Positions 24,905 through 33,456 of a stretch of 48,456 nt of DNA are shown here, piece by piece (within the stretch, counting starts at the first letter, position 1; each line of letters begins with the position of its first letter). Source of the stretch: Corallococcus terminator (GTDB lineage Bacteria; Myxococcota; Myxococcia; Myxococcales; Myxococcaceae); the NCBI RefSeq assembly GCF_003611635.1, contig NZ_RAVZ01000023.1, positions 1 to 48,456 of the forward strand. Reading direction: 5' to 3'. Position numbers and translations under genes: made by a program. The notes under the pieces are model-generated. The model had not been told where the DNA came from, ran no database searches, and saw only the letters and a program-made list of their open reading frames with translations.

Positions 24905-25135
24905 GTCTCCTCACCTCGCTGCCGGGGGCGGTGAACCGCCCGGTGTGTCGTGTCCCTGGAACAACCCGTCCGGCCGCAGGCTATTTCTTGATACCGCCGG
25001 GTCCCGATGGATCGCCCGGCACTCCGTTTCCCGGCAGCCGCATGGACCGGCCCCGAGTCCCTTCACGTCGCCGCCGGGCGGTGATGCACCGCCCGGCGTT
25101 TCCTGCCCCAGACGCCTTTTCGCGAACGGAGCCGC
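24905..25135. repeat. three related GC-rich hairpins between metG and the HEAT gene
   Basis: No gene is supported. Three stem-loops share a GCCGGG/CCCGGC core: 24922-24943 (one bulge), 24997-25021 and 25073-25099. The last has a perfect 12-base stem with an ATG loop. The bases ahead of the first and third are alike (TCACCTCGCTGCCGG and TCACGTCGCCGCCGG), and the metG 3' end carries TCACGTCACTGCCGG, so a short segment seems to have been copied. On the minus strand they follow metG and precede the HEAT gene, so they may also terminate or stabilise the metG mRNA. Confidence 0.5.
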
Positions 25136-27289
25136 CTACTTCACGTCACTGCCGGGGGCCACGTCGCCCGGGTCCAGCAGGGACAGGTCCTTGCCGCCCG
25201 CGCCGGCCGTCAGCAGCATGCCGCGCGACTCGATGCCCTTGAGCTTGCGCGGCTTCAGGTTCGCCACCACCACCACGCGCCGGCCCGCGACCGCTTCGGC
25301 CGTGTACGCCTCCGCGATGCCGGAGACGATGGTGCGCGGCGTGCCCTCGCCCAGGTCCACCTCCAGCTTGAGCAGCTTGTCCGCGCCCTTCACCTTCTCC
25401 GCGGCCACGATGCGTCCCGCCTTCAGCACCACCTTCGCGAAGTCCGCGTACTCGATGTCCGCGGCGGGGCCGGCCTCCGCGGTCCCCGTGCCCGCACCGG
25501 CGCCGGCGGACGCCTGCGTGGTGGGCACCGCGGGCTGCGCTTCAGGCGACTTCGCTTCCACGGACTTCTTCTCCTTCTTCTTGTCCTTGCCCCCAGACCC
25601 GGCGGCGGTGGAATCGGCCACAGCCGATTCCGGAGGGGCCTTGATGATGGCGTTGACCCGGTCCTCTTCCAGACGGGGCAGCAGCGGCTCCGGCGTGCCC
25701 AGCGGCCGGGAACGGTCCAGCAGTGGATACTTCGCGGTGGCCAGCGCCTGGAACGTCAGCGGCGGCGCATTCAACTGGGCGAACAGCCGCTCCGACACGC
25801 GCGGCGTCACCGGGGCCAGCAGCGCGCCCAGCAGGTACGCCACGTCCGCCGCGTCCGACAGGTCGGCCCGGGCGGCCTCCGCGTCCTTCTTCACCAGCGC
25901 CCAGGGTGCCTGGGTCTGGAGGAAGGCGTTCGCGGTGGAAGCAATGTCCGTGATGATCTTGATGGCGGCGCGGTACTCCAGCTTCTCGAACGCTTCGCGC
26001 ACCTCCGGCACTCGGGCCAGGGCCTGCTCCACCAGCGTGCGCCCCGCCCCTTCCTGACGGCCCGGCGCGAGCTTCTTCTCCAGCGGGCCCGCCAGCATCG
26101 ACAGCGCGCGGTTGGCCAGGTTGCCCACGTTGTTGACGAGCTCGCCGTTCACCCGCAGGCGGAAGTCCTTCAGGCTGAGGTCCAGGTCCTCCACGCCCGC
26201 GCCCAGGTTGGCCGCGTAGAAGTAGCGCAGGTAGCTGGGATCCAGCAGGTCCAGGTAGTCGCGCGCGGGCACCATGGTGCCGCGGCTCTTCGACATCTTC
26301 TCCCCGTTCACGGTCAGGTGCCCGTGCACCTTGATCTCATTGGGGATGTGGAACCCCGCGACCTGCAGCACGGCGGGCCAGAACAGGGCGTGGAAGTAGA
26401 CGATGTCCTTGCCGATGAAGTGGACGATGCGCGTGGGTGCGCCCTTGTCCCAGTACTCCAGCGCGTCCTTCGCGCGGCCAGACTCCTTCGCCCACTTCTC
26501 CGTGGTCGCGATGTAGCCGATGGGCGCGTCCAGCCAGACGTAGAAGAACTTGTCCGTCTCCCCCGGAATGGCGAAGCCGAAATAGGGCCCGTCACGGCTG
26601 ATGTCCCAGTCCGCCAGGCCCTTCTCGAAGAAGCCCTGGAGCTGGGTGGCGAGTCCCGGGTGGATGAAGCCGGGGCGCTTCAGGACCTCCTGCAGGAAGT
26701 CCGCATGGCGCGACAGCTTGAAGAACAGGTGCACGGAGTTGCGGCGCACCGGCGGCGTGCCGCACAGGGCACAACGCGCGTCGATGAGGTCCGTGGGGTT
26801 GTACGTCTTGCCGCACTTCTCGCAGGCGTCGCCGTACTGATCCGGCGACTTGCAGTTGGGACAGGTGCCGCGGATGAAGCGGTCCGGCAGGAAGCGCTTG
26901 TCCTTCTCGCAGTAGGCCTGCTCGATGTCGCGGCGGTCGATGTCGCCCGCGTCCTTCAAGCGCCCGTAGATGAGCTCCGCGTACTGGCGGTTCTCCGGCG
27001 AGTTGGTGGAGTGGAAGTAGTCGAACCGGACGTCGAAGTCCTGGAAGTCGCGCTGGTGCTCATCGTGGAAGCGCGCGACGAACTGCTCGGGCGGGATGCC
27101 CTGCTTCGCGGCGTTGATCTCGATGGGCGTGCCGTGGGTGTCGTCGGCGCAGAAATAGACGACGTCCTGACCGCACGAGCGGAGGAAGCGGACGTAGATG
27201 TCCGTCTGGACGTACTCGACGACGTGGCCGAGGTGGATGGCGCCGTTCGCGTACGGTAGGGCACTGGTGACGAGGATTCTCTCCGCCAT
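25136..27289 (-). CDS. metG: methionyl-tRNA synthetase with C-terminal tRNA-binding domain
   Basis: A 717-residue class I synthetase that charges tRNA-Met. HLGH (19-22) is the HIGH motif and KMSKS is at 331-335. The inserted zinc domain has CPNC (143-146), CEKC (156-159) and CALC (173-176). The anticodon-binding helical domain follows to about 540. A low-complexity Lys/Ala/Thr linker (about 560-610) leads to an EMAP II/Trbp111-like OB domain (FAKVVLKAGRIVAAEKVKGADKLL begins it) that aids tRNA binding and dimerisation. The ATG at 27289 is in register with the family start (MAERILVTSALPYANG). It lies 110 bases from the divergent NRDE gene. Confidence 0.96.
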   Translation of the reverse strand: MAERILVTSALPYANGAIHLGHVVEYVQTDIYVRFLRSCGQDVVYFCADDTHGTPIEINAAKQGIPPEQFVARFHDEHQRDFQDFDVRFDYFHSTNSPENRQYAELIYGRLKDAGDIDRRDIEQAYCEKDKRFLPDRFIRGTCPNCKSPDQYGDACEKCGKTYNPTDLIDARCALCGTPPVRRNSVHLFFKLSRHADFLQEVLKRPGFIHPGLATQLQGFFEKGLADWDISRDGPYFGFAIPGETDKFFYVWLDAPIGYIATTEKWAKESGRAKDALEYWDKGAPTRIVHFIGKDIVYFHALFWPAVLQVAGFHIPNEIKVHGHLTVNGEKMSKSRGTMVPARDYLDLLDPSYLRYFYAANLGAGVEDLDLSLKDFRLRVNGELVNNVGNLANRALSMLAGPLEKKLAPGRQEGAGRTLVEQALARVPEVREAFEKLEYRAAIKIITDIASTANAFLQTQAPWALVKKDAEAARADLSDAADVAYLLGALLAPVTPRVSERLFAQLNAPPLTFQALATAKYPLLDRSRPLGTPEPLLPRLEEDRVNAIIKAPPESAVADSTAAGSGGKDKKKEKKSVEAKSPEAQPAVPTTQASAGAGAGTGTAEAGPAADIEYADFAKVVLKAGRIVAAEKVKGADKLLKLEVDLGEGTPRTIVSGIAEAYTAEAVAGRRVVVVANLKPRKLKGIESRGMLLTAGAGGKDLSLLDPGDVAPGSDVK

Positions 27290-27399
27290 GGACTCTCCTG
27301 AGGGCGGCGGACCATAGCCGCTCGGGCAAACGAGGTCATCGACCAACATGCGCCGCCAGAGGTGCATGGCCCGATGGTGGATGTTATCGACCGCCCACC

Positions 27400-28194
27400 A
27401 TGTGCACCGTCCTCATCCTCCGCGACGTCCATCCCGAGTGGCCGCTGGTCCTCGCCGCCAACCGGGATGAGTTCTACGCACGTCCGGCCCACGGGCCGAA
27501 GGTCCTCTCCGAATCCCCACGCGTGGTGGGTGGCCAGGACGTGGAGCGGGGCGGAACGTGGATGGGTGTAACCCACGAAGGGGTGTTTGTCGGCCTGACG
27601 AACCAGCGGGGCGCCCGCGGCCTGGGCACGGCCCCCCGCTCCCGGGGCGAGGTCGTCCTGCGCGCCCTCCAGGCCGGTTCGGTGGAGGCCATCGAGCGCT
27701 ACCTCGGCACCCTGCCCGCCCCGGAATTCCTGCCCTTCAACCTCCTCTACGGCGACGGGCGCGTCCTCCGGGTGGCCTACGCGCGGCCGGGCCATCCGCA
27801 CCTGCTCCACGAGGACGTGCCGCCCGGCGTCCATGTGCTGCCCAACGACAGCCTGGACAACCTGGCCCTGCCCAAGGTGGCGCGGGCCCATGCACTCGCA
27901 CAGGGCGTGGCGGGGCGCCCGTGGCCGGAGATGGTGACGGGGCTCCAGGCGGCGCTGGCCGACCATGCCCTGCCCCCTCGGGACGCGGCGACGGGGCCCT
28001 TGTCGGAAGATGGCCTGCCCGCCGACTTCCTCCAGCAGCTCCAGGCGCTCTGCATCCACACGGAGGTGTACGGGACGCGCTCGGCGGCCATCGTCGCGCT
28101 GGCGCCCGGCCGCGTGGGGCACTACCTGGCCACGGACACCTCGCCCTGCCGGGGAGACTGGCGCGACGTGAAGGGCCTGCTCACCGCGCCCTGA
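27400..28194 (+). CDS. NRDE (TANGO2-like) family protein
   Basis: The protein has 264 residues. MCTVLIL at the N-terminus puts a Cys at position 2, as in Ntn-hydrolase-fold relatives, and AANRDEFYARP (19-29) is the defining NRDE motif. GGTWMGVTHEGVFVGLTNQR and SRGEVVLRAL are further conserved blocks. TANGO2 in animals affects Golgi, lipid and haem metabolism, but the bacterial role is unknown. It is a single gene, divergent from metG and convergent with the patatin gene, whose stop is 25 bases away. Confidence 0.88.
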   Translation: MCTVLILRDVHPEWPLVLAANRDEFYARPAHGPKVLSESPRVVGGQDVERGGTWMGVTHEGVFVGLTNQRGARGLGTAPRSRGEVVLRALQAGSVEAIERYLGTLPAPEFLPFNLLYGDGRVLRVAYARPGHPHLLHEDVPPGVHVLPNDSLDNLALPKVARAHALAQGVAGRPWPEMVTGLQAALADHALPPRDAATGPLSEDGLPADFLQQLQALCIHTEVYGTRSAAIVALAPGRVGHYLATDTSPCRGDWRDVKGLLTAP

Positions 28195-28219
28195 AGTCCT
28201 CGCGGCGGCGGTCCGGACC

Positions 28220-29116
28220 TCAGTCCAGCCGGGCCCGCATCACCGCGTCCCGGCCCGCGTCGTAGGCGGCTTCGAAGGCGGGACCCCGGCCGGTGAAGGC
28301 CTCCACGGGGGGCGCGGGCACGTCCACGCGGATCTCCCGCACGTCGCAGTCCAGGTCGCCCCGGTAGAAGGCCGGCTCGCCGGTGACGTTGATGGCGATG
28401 AGCCGGGCGCCGGGGAACTGCTGGCAGGCGTCGTGGATGGGGGTCGCGGACACGCGGTCCGCGCCCGGGTCGATGCGCTCCAGCGTCGCGTCCTCGAACA
28501 GCAGGGGGTTGGCGGCGCTCGCGGCGACGGCCTCCGACAGCGGCCCGTGCGTCACGGTGATGAGCCGCAGGCCCTGATCCGTGGGCGCCTGATGGAAGGT
28601 GACGAACGGCACGGGCAGGTCCTCCACCTGGGCCCCCGCGTAGAAGCGCTCCAGCACCTGGGTGAAACGCCCATGGCTCAGCCGGGGCACCGTCGCCGCG
28701 CCGCCCGCCGCGCCCAGCGCTCCCGCCGCGACCGCCGGGGCCAGCGCGCCGCCCGACACCAGCACCGCCAGCAGGCCCACGGCCGCGCCCACCGCGCCCC
28801 GCGCAGCGGTCGTCTTGCGCGTCTCCTGCTCATAGTCCGCGAAGAAGGCCCGGTAGCGCTCGCGCAGGTGGCCCCTAGGTTCGGCGGCGTAGAGCCCTCC
28901 CACCACCGCGCCCATGCTGTTGCCCACGACGCAGTCGATGGGGATGCCCCGGGCCACCAGTGCGTCCAGCGCGCCCACGTGCGCAAGCCCCTTGGTGCCG
29001 CCCACCGACAGCACCACGCAGGTGCGCGAAGGCGCCCCACGCACGCCGCGCCGGCACGACACGGCCCCGAAGCCCACCATCAGCGCCAGCAACACCACGC
29101 CCAACCGCCGACCCAT
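28220..29116 (-). CDS. patatin-like phospholipase lipoprotein
   Basis: The protein has 298 residues. A lipoprotein signal ends at Cys21 (FGAVSC). The oxyanion loop VGGTKGLAHVG (38-48) and nucleophile elbow GNSMG (65-69, Ser67) are those of patatin-like serine hydrolases. The dyad Asp is less clear: the usual DG[GA] is here IDPGADRV with Asp216 the best candidate. Between Ser and Asp lies an Ala/Gly-rich hydrophobic stretch (about 103-142) that could insert in a membrane. The ATG at 29116 is chosen because it starts the signal peptide and has AGGAGG directly upstream. It probably deacylates phospholipids at the envelope. Confidence 0.8.
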   Translation of the reverse strand: MGRRLGVVLLALMVGFGAVSCRRGVRGAPSRTCVVLSVGGTKGLAHVGALDALVARGIPIDCVVGNSMGAVVGGLYAAEPRGHLRERYRAFFADYEQETRKTTAARGAVGAAVGLLAVLVSGGALAPAVAAGALGAAGGAATVPRLSHGRFTQVLERFYAGAQVEDLPVPFVTFHQAPTDQGLRLITVTHGPLSEAVAASAANPLLFEDATLERIDPGADRVSATPIHDACQQFPGARLIAINVTGEPAFYRGDLDCDVREIRVDVPAPPVEAFTGRGPAFEAAYDAGRDAVMRARLD

Positions 29117-29258
29117 GCATCCTCCTGCGGGAAGTCCGGGGACCCTACCCCGTTCCCGCTCGCCCGGCGTCGCGGCTCGGGACGGCCCGCCGGGTCGGTC
29201 GCCCTCCTTCAGCGGCATGCGGATCCATCCGGGACGCGCCTGCATCCGGCAGCCCGCC

Positions 29259-29299
29259 AAAAACACGACCGCCCCCGAGACATGGCGTCCCGGAGGCGG
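29259..29299 (-). terminator. probable terminator of the M4 peptidase gene
   Basis: On the minus strand CCGCCTCCGGGA and TCTCGGGGGCGG form an imperfect stem around CGCCATG. The 3' side continues TCGTG and five Ts. It lies about 55 bases past the peptidase stop and ahead of the patatin start. Confidence 0.6.
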
Positions 29300-29317
29300 A
29301 AGATGGACCTTCACGGT

Positions 29318-29341
29318 GCCCGGCGTGGTGTCACGCCGGGC
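29318..29341 (-). other. perfect 10-base hairpin after the M4 peptidase stop
   Basis: GCCCGGCGTG (29318-29327) pairs with CACGCCGGGC (29332-29341) around four bases, 12 bases past the peptidase stop. It has no T-tract and probably protects the mRNA end, working with the terminator that follows. Confidence 0.5.
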
Positions 29342-29353
29342 GCGTGGAGATGC

Positions 29354-31252
29354 TTAGTACGTGGCCTTCAGCGACGTGCCGCTGTAGGCGGAGTAGCCGC
29401 GGAGCATGATGTACATCTTGCCCGCCGCCGTCTTCGCCGCCGCGCTGCACGACTCCGCGTTGCCGGAGAGGTACGGACGGCAGTCGTAGGACGTCGTCGT
29501 CGGCGCGGAGCCGAACTTGATGTACATGTCCGCGTCACCCGTGCCACCGCTCAGCACGTAGGTGGAGGCCTTCGAGGCCGGCAGGTCGATGCAGTACGAG
29601 GTCTCGGAGCCGGAAGCGCCCGACAGGCCCGTCTTCGCGACGCCGTTGGTCAGCGCGATGCAGGTCGGAGGCGTCACCGTGCCGCCCACGCCCACCGCTT
29701 CCCACGCCGCCGTCACGGCAGCCTGCGTGGCCGCGTCGTAACCCAGCGCCACCGCGGCCTGGACCGTCCAGGTCTTCGCCTGGGCGAACGTGGTGCCCGC
29801 CGTGAAGAGGTCCGTGTTGGCCTTGTACCAGATGCGCGCGGCCTTCTCGACGCCGATGGCCGGCACGTTGATGGTGGAGCGACCGCGCGGGTGCACGCCG
29901 CCCTTGGAGAGCAGCGCGAACGCCAGGTTGGGCACGCCCGAGCTGTAGTGCACGTCCGTGCTGGACGTCACGTTGGCCGCCCAGTCCTTGGACGCGCCGT
30001 CCTTCGCCGGGTCATCCATGTAGCGGAGCGCGTCGTTCGCCGTGCCGGGCGTCCAGACGTCCTCGCCGACCATCCAGATGGCCGCCGCGGTGCTCCAGCC
30101 GTTCACGCGGCTCTCGCAGACGGCGCCGAACGTGTCGGACATCGCCTCGTTGAGGCCGCCGGACTGGCCGGAGTACGTGAGGTTGGACTCGTACTCCGTC
30201 ACCGCGTGGGTCAGCTCGTGGACCGTGACGTCCGCGTCCTTGCCCAGCTCGATGGAGTTCACGCCGTCGCCGTCGCCGTACACCATCTGGGTGCCGTCCC
30301 AGTAGGCGTTCACGTAGTTGCGGCTGTAGTGCACCGTGCTGATGAGCGCCGTGCCCGCGTTGTTGAGCGAGTCGCGGTTGAACAGGACCTTGTAGCAGTC
30401 GTAGGTGTAGCCCAGCATGTCGTAGTTGGTGTCGACGTGCGAGTCACCGATGGCCGCCTGGCCCTCGCTGCGCTTGAGCGTGCCCGGCGTGCTGGTGCCG
30501 TTGTTCGCGCTGTACACCTTGCGGTTGAGCGCCGTGTGGATCTCCGGCACCGTCAGCAGCGTGGCGCCGTTGAGCGCGTCCACATAGACGCGGTTGCGCA
30601 GCGGCATCAGGGCGCTCTCGCCCGTCACCGTCACCTCGTGCGCCAGGCGCAGGCGCTGGTCATCCTGCGACCGGACGTACACCAGGCGCGAGCCCGTGAC
30701 GGCCAGCAGCGTGCCCTGCGTGTCGCGCAGCGCCGCCGTGCGGGCGGCCTCCACGGCGACCAGCGGACGCGCGGACAGCGTGCCACCGGCGCGGGCCGAA
30801 CCGTTCGCGCCGAAGATGGCGCCGGTCGGATCCACGTGCACCACCAGCTCCTCGCCCACCACCGGCAGACCATTCAGCGTCTGCGCGTAGCGGATGTGCG
30901 AAACGCCCTGCTCATCCACCGACACCCGGCGGACCTGCAGGTCCGACGCGCTCAGGCGGAACAGCGACGCGATGCCCGGCATGGAGCCGGCGATGGCCGT
31001 GTGCACGTCCGCCGCGGCGAAGCCCGTCAGGGGGCGATCCGCCTGGCCCAGACGACCCTGGATGGTGTGAGGCGTTCCGTCCGCGTTCGTTCCGACAATC
31101 TGGGCGCCAGGAATCACGCTCAGCGCGCTCTGCACATCCGCGACTTCATCCGGCTTCTGCTGATCGTTCGAGGGATTGGATTCACCGACGCCGCAAGCGG
31201 CGAGGGGAAGGGTGGCCAGCAGCGCGGCAACGAAACGAGTGGTGCGAACCAA
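29354..31252 (-). CDS. M4 (thermolysin-family) metallopeptidase, lipoprotein precursor
   Basis: The protein has 632 residues. I take TTG at 31252 as start: AGGAGGA lies a few bases upstream and translation then begins with a signal ending in lipobox LAAC (Cys20). ATG starts further upstream would bury that signal. An FTP/PepSY-type propeptide spans about 40-235. The catalytic part has HELTH (345-349), Glu369 in GGLNEAMSD as the third zinc ligand, and STDVHYSSGVPN with the transition-state His. A Cys-containing PPC-like beta domain ends the protein (about 555-632). The propeptide keeps the enzyme inactive until cleaved outside the cell. It probably digests extracellular protein, as suits a predatory bacterium. 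Confidence 0.9.
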   Translation of the reverse strand: MVRTTRFVAALLATLPLAACGVGESNPSNDQQKPDEVADVQSALSVIPGAQIVGTNADGTPHTIQGRLGQADRPLTGFAAADVHTAIAGSMPGIASLFRLSASDLQVRRVSVDEQGVSHIRYAQTLNGLPVVGEELVVHVDPTGAIFGANGSARAGGTLSARPLVAVEAARTAALRDTQGTLLAVTGSRLVYVRSQDDQRLRLAHEVTVTGESALMPLRNRVYVDALNGATLLTVPEIHTALNRKVYSANNGTSTPGTLKRSEGQAAIGDSHVDTNYDMLGYTYDCYKVLFNRDSLNNAGTALISTVHYSRNYVNAYWDGTQMVYGDGDGVNSIELGKDADVTVHELTHAVTEYESNLTYSGQSGGLNEAMSDTFGAVCESRVNGWSTAAAIWMVGEDVWTPGTANDALRYMDDPAKDGASKDWAANVTSSTDVHYSSGVPNLAFALLSKGGVHPRGRSTINVPAIGVEKAARIWYKANTDLFTAGTTFAQAKTWTVQAAVALGYDAATQAAVTAAWEAVGVGGTVTPPTCIALTNGVAKTGLSGASGSETSYCIDLPASKASTYVLSGGTGDADMYIKFGSAPTTTSYDCRPYLSGNAESCSAAAKTAAGKMYIMLRGYSAYSGTSLKATY

Positions 31253-31624
31253 GGTGGTTCCTCCTGCCAGGCGAAAGGGGGTGTCGCCGTGGCAGCGCTC
31301 CACTGAGCATTCTTCGGGCCAACGCCTTAAGTGCTCGGAATGCCTCGCATCACGAGAAGGCATCGAAACCGGGCTGGCACATGAATGCCCAGTAAATCTT
31401 CTGAAATGTGCAAGCAACCGTTACGCAGGCATTGCCAGGTGGCTGATTCCACTGGAGATTTCAGACGTCGCCGCGCGCTGTCCTCAACCGTGACAGTGCA
31501 CGCAGCGTGTGTCCTCTATTCAGGCAATCCATGGCTGACAGCTTTTTCTTGGTGAGCAAAGCACCGCCGGGTTTCACACCGCACGCGGTCGCTCGCACGT
31601 GATGCAGCCAGCCGGGCGGGTGCG
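31253..31624. other. 372-base intergenic region upstream of the M4 peptidase
   Basis: No gene is supported. It is clearly more AT-rich than its flanks and should hold the peptidase promoter and the untranslated end of the minus-strand methyltransferase gene. I find no convincing terminator or -35/-10 pair. An AGGAGGA ribosome-binding site lies at the peptidase end (complement near 31259-31265). Confidence 0.4.
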
Positions 31625-32074
31625 TCAGCGCGGAGCACCGAGCAGTACGCGGGCGCGTCCGTCCATGGGCAGCGCGACTTCTTCCACCGCCGTGAGGCCC
31701 GCGTCGCGCGCGACCTCCGCCAGGTGCCGCATCCACGGTTTGTAGGGCATCCCATTGTCGGAGCAGCAAGGGACGACAGCGAAGCCCAGGCCATGGCGCG
31801 CGGCGTATTCGATGATGATCCGCGTGGCCCCGTCGGGGTGCATGCCCACCACCAGCTCCGCTTCGCACGGCTCTTCCAGGGTGAAGGGCCGCTGCGCGTA
31901 CTGCACCGGCAGGTGCTTGTGGCGCAGGTCGAAGGTGGTGACGGTGCGCCCACGCTGGGTGAGCGCCTCGTTCAGCTTCCCCATTCCACCCGCCACGTCA
32001 TAGACGCGGGTGGCCTGGGGGAAGCGCGTGACGAGGAGGTCCGCGAAAAGGTCGAAGCGCCGCTTGTCCGCCAT
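31625..32074 (-). CDS. small SAM-methyltransferase-like protein with PCC motif
   Basis: The protein has 149 residues. VYDVAGGMGKLNEAL (about 24-38) looks like motif I of class I methyltransferases, although with AGG for the usual GCG. TTFDLRHKH gives the acidic end of strand 2, and LVVGMHPDGATRIIIEYAA followed by FAVVPCCS matches the D-G-x-T and P-C-C pattern of the Methyltransf_32 group, to my recollection. The protein is short, close to the minimal Rossmann core, with no added target domain. It lies 69 bases downstream of holA on the same strand. The substrate is unknown and methylation is inference. Confidence 0.6.
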   Translation of the reverse strand: MADKRRFDLFADLLVTRFPQATRVYDVAGGMGKLNEALTQRGRTVTTFDLRHKHLPVQYAQRPFTLEEPCEAELVVGMHPDGATRIIIEYAARHGLGFAVVPCCSDNGMPYKPWMRHLAEVARDAGLTAVEEVALPMDGRARVLLGAPR

Positions 32075-32143
32075 GGCCCTCCTCTACCCCAGGCCCGGCC
32101 CGGCGCGCACGCACCGGATGCCGGCCGCCGGACTGGCCGCTCC

Positions 32144-33448
32144 TCAGGGGCGGGTGCAGACCGTCCAGAGGAGCCGTTCGATGACGAGCTTCCCGCTGGC
32201 GGAGGACTTCAGCGCCAGGTCCGCGTCCGCGCACGCCACCAGGGCGTTGAGCAGCTCGCGGCGCTCGTAGCGCGCGGCGGCCTGCATGCCAAAGGCGAGC
32301 GCCCACGCGTTGGGCGTCTTGCGCCTGGCGGCCTTCAGCTCCGCCTCCAGCTTCGGAAGGATGCGCGTCTCCACGTCGCGGCCGTTCTTCGGAGGCTGGC
32401 CTCCGCCGTAGCGCTCCAGCCAGGCGTGGTTCTCCAGCAGCGAGCGGACGATGGAGGCCACCGCGCCCAACAACTGCAACGCGTGCGTCCCCTGCCCCAT
32501 CGCGTCCTCGGCGTAGGACAGCGCGTCCTTCAGGTCGCGCTTCTGGAGGGCCTCCGTCAATTCGAAGAACTCCTCCTCGCGCGCGTGGTGCACCAGCAGC
32601 GTCACGTGCGCCGCTTCGATGGTGGGCCCTTCGGCGTAGACGGCCAGCTTCTCCAGCTCCGACTGGAGCAGCCGGATGTTGCCGCCAATGCGCTCCTTCA
32701 GCCCCTCCAGCGCGCCCGGTCCCAGCTTCTTCTTCAGGGGGGCCAGGAACTCGCGGGCAATCTCACTGAGGTCCAGGTCCTTGTGCCGCGCGGCCACCTT
32801 GCGCTCGAAGAGGCGGCCCTTGTCCTGCGCGAACTTGAGCAGCGGGCTGCGCGAATCCACGTCCGTCGCCGCCAGCACCAGCGCGTGGCCCGTGGGTACG
32901 CCCTTCTGGAGCAGCTCCAGCAGCGCGGACGCGTCGCCCTCCGGCGCGCTGATGCGCTCCTCGCGGCAGAAGGTCGCGGCCTCCTGGAGGAAGGCGAGGT
33001 CCGCCTCCGCCAGGTCCACGTTGAGTTCGTCCTTCCACTGCTCCACCGTGGGCGCGCCGGGTACGCGCGGGTCCAGTTGATCCACGCCCCAGCCCGCGCG
33101 GCCCGCGAGCGCCAGCAGCCGACGGGCGCCTTCCTTGCGCTTGCCCGCCTTCCACGCGTCGCGCGCCTTGGCCAGCGCGTCGCCCTTGCCCTTCTTGGGC
33201 GCGATGAACTCCGGGTCCCGGACGAGCACCACCTTGCGCCCGGGGAACAGCGGCAGCGTGGCCAGCTCCTGCGCCACCTCGCGCGGGGAGGCCGCGTCCA
33301 GCACCGCGAGGTTCAGCCCCATGGCGGCATCCGGCACCAGGGTCTTCACCAGCTCGTCGGCACCCTTGCGGACGAGGAACTCCTCGCCCCACAGCAGGTA
33401 CAGCGGCCACACCTTGCCGCCCTTCACCTCCGCCAGCACCTCGTCCAT
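32144..33448 (-). CDS. holA: DNA polymerase III subunit delta
   Basis: The protein has 434 residues. It matches the clamp-loader delta subunit: PLYLLWGEEFLVRKGADELV at the N-terminus, FPGRKVVLVRDPEF, HALVLAATDVDSRSPLLKF, then IGGNIRLLQSELEKLAVYA and HHAREEEFFELTEALQKRDL in the sensor and lid region. Delta opens the beta sliding clamp. The start at 33448 is an ATG. An in-frame TTG at 33460, overlapping the holB stop and better spaced from GGAGGG, is an alternative that adds four residues. It follows holB with an 8-base gap, so both clamp-loader subunits are made together. Confidence 0.88.
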   Translation of the reverse strand: MDEVLAEVKGGKVWPLYLLWGEEFLVRKGADELVKTLVPDAAMGLNLAVLDAASPREVAQELATLPLFPGRKVVLVRDPEFIAPKKGKGDALAKARDAWKAGKRKEGARRLLALAGRAGWGVDQLDPRVPGAPTVEQWKDELNVDLAEADLAFLQEAATFCREERISAPEGDASALLELLQKGVPTGHALVLAATDVDSRSPLLKFAQDKGRLFERKVAARHKDLDLSEIAREFLAPLKKKLGPGALEGLKERIGGNIRLLQSELEKLAVYAEGPTIEAAHVTLLVHHAREEEFFELTEALQKRDLKDALSYAEDAMGQGTHALQLLGAVASIVRSLLENHAWLERYGGGQPPKNGRDVETRILPKLEAELKAARRKTPNAWALAFGMQAAARYERRELLNALVACADADLALKSSASGKLVIERLLWTVCTRP

Positions 33449-33456
33449 GTCCGCGC

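Noticed and set aside
25073-25102. plus-strand intrinsic terminator (stem followed by TTT)
   Set aside because: Only three Ts, and no plus-strand gene lies upstream; listed as a repeat hairpin instead.
28433-31306. 957-codon plus-strand open frame over the patatin and M4 genes
   Set aside because: Composition is Arg/His/Val-Ala repeats without domains, antisense to two genes with intact catalytic motifs.
31375-31390. sigma-54-like TGGCAC-N5-TGCC
   Set aside because: The GC element is one base too close to the GG element, and it points away from the peptidase gene.
31253-31417. upstream ATG starts for the M4 peptidase
   Set aside because: They would place about 55 polar residues before the lipoprotein signal; the TTG with AGGAGGA fits better.
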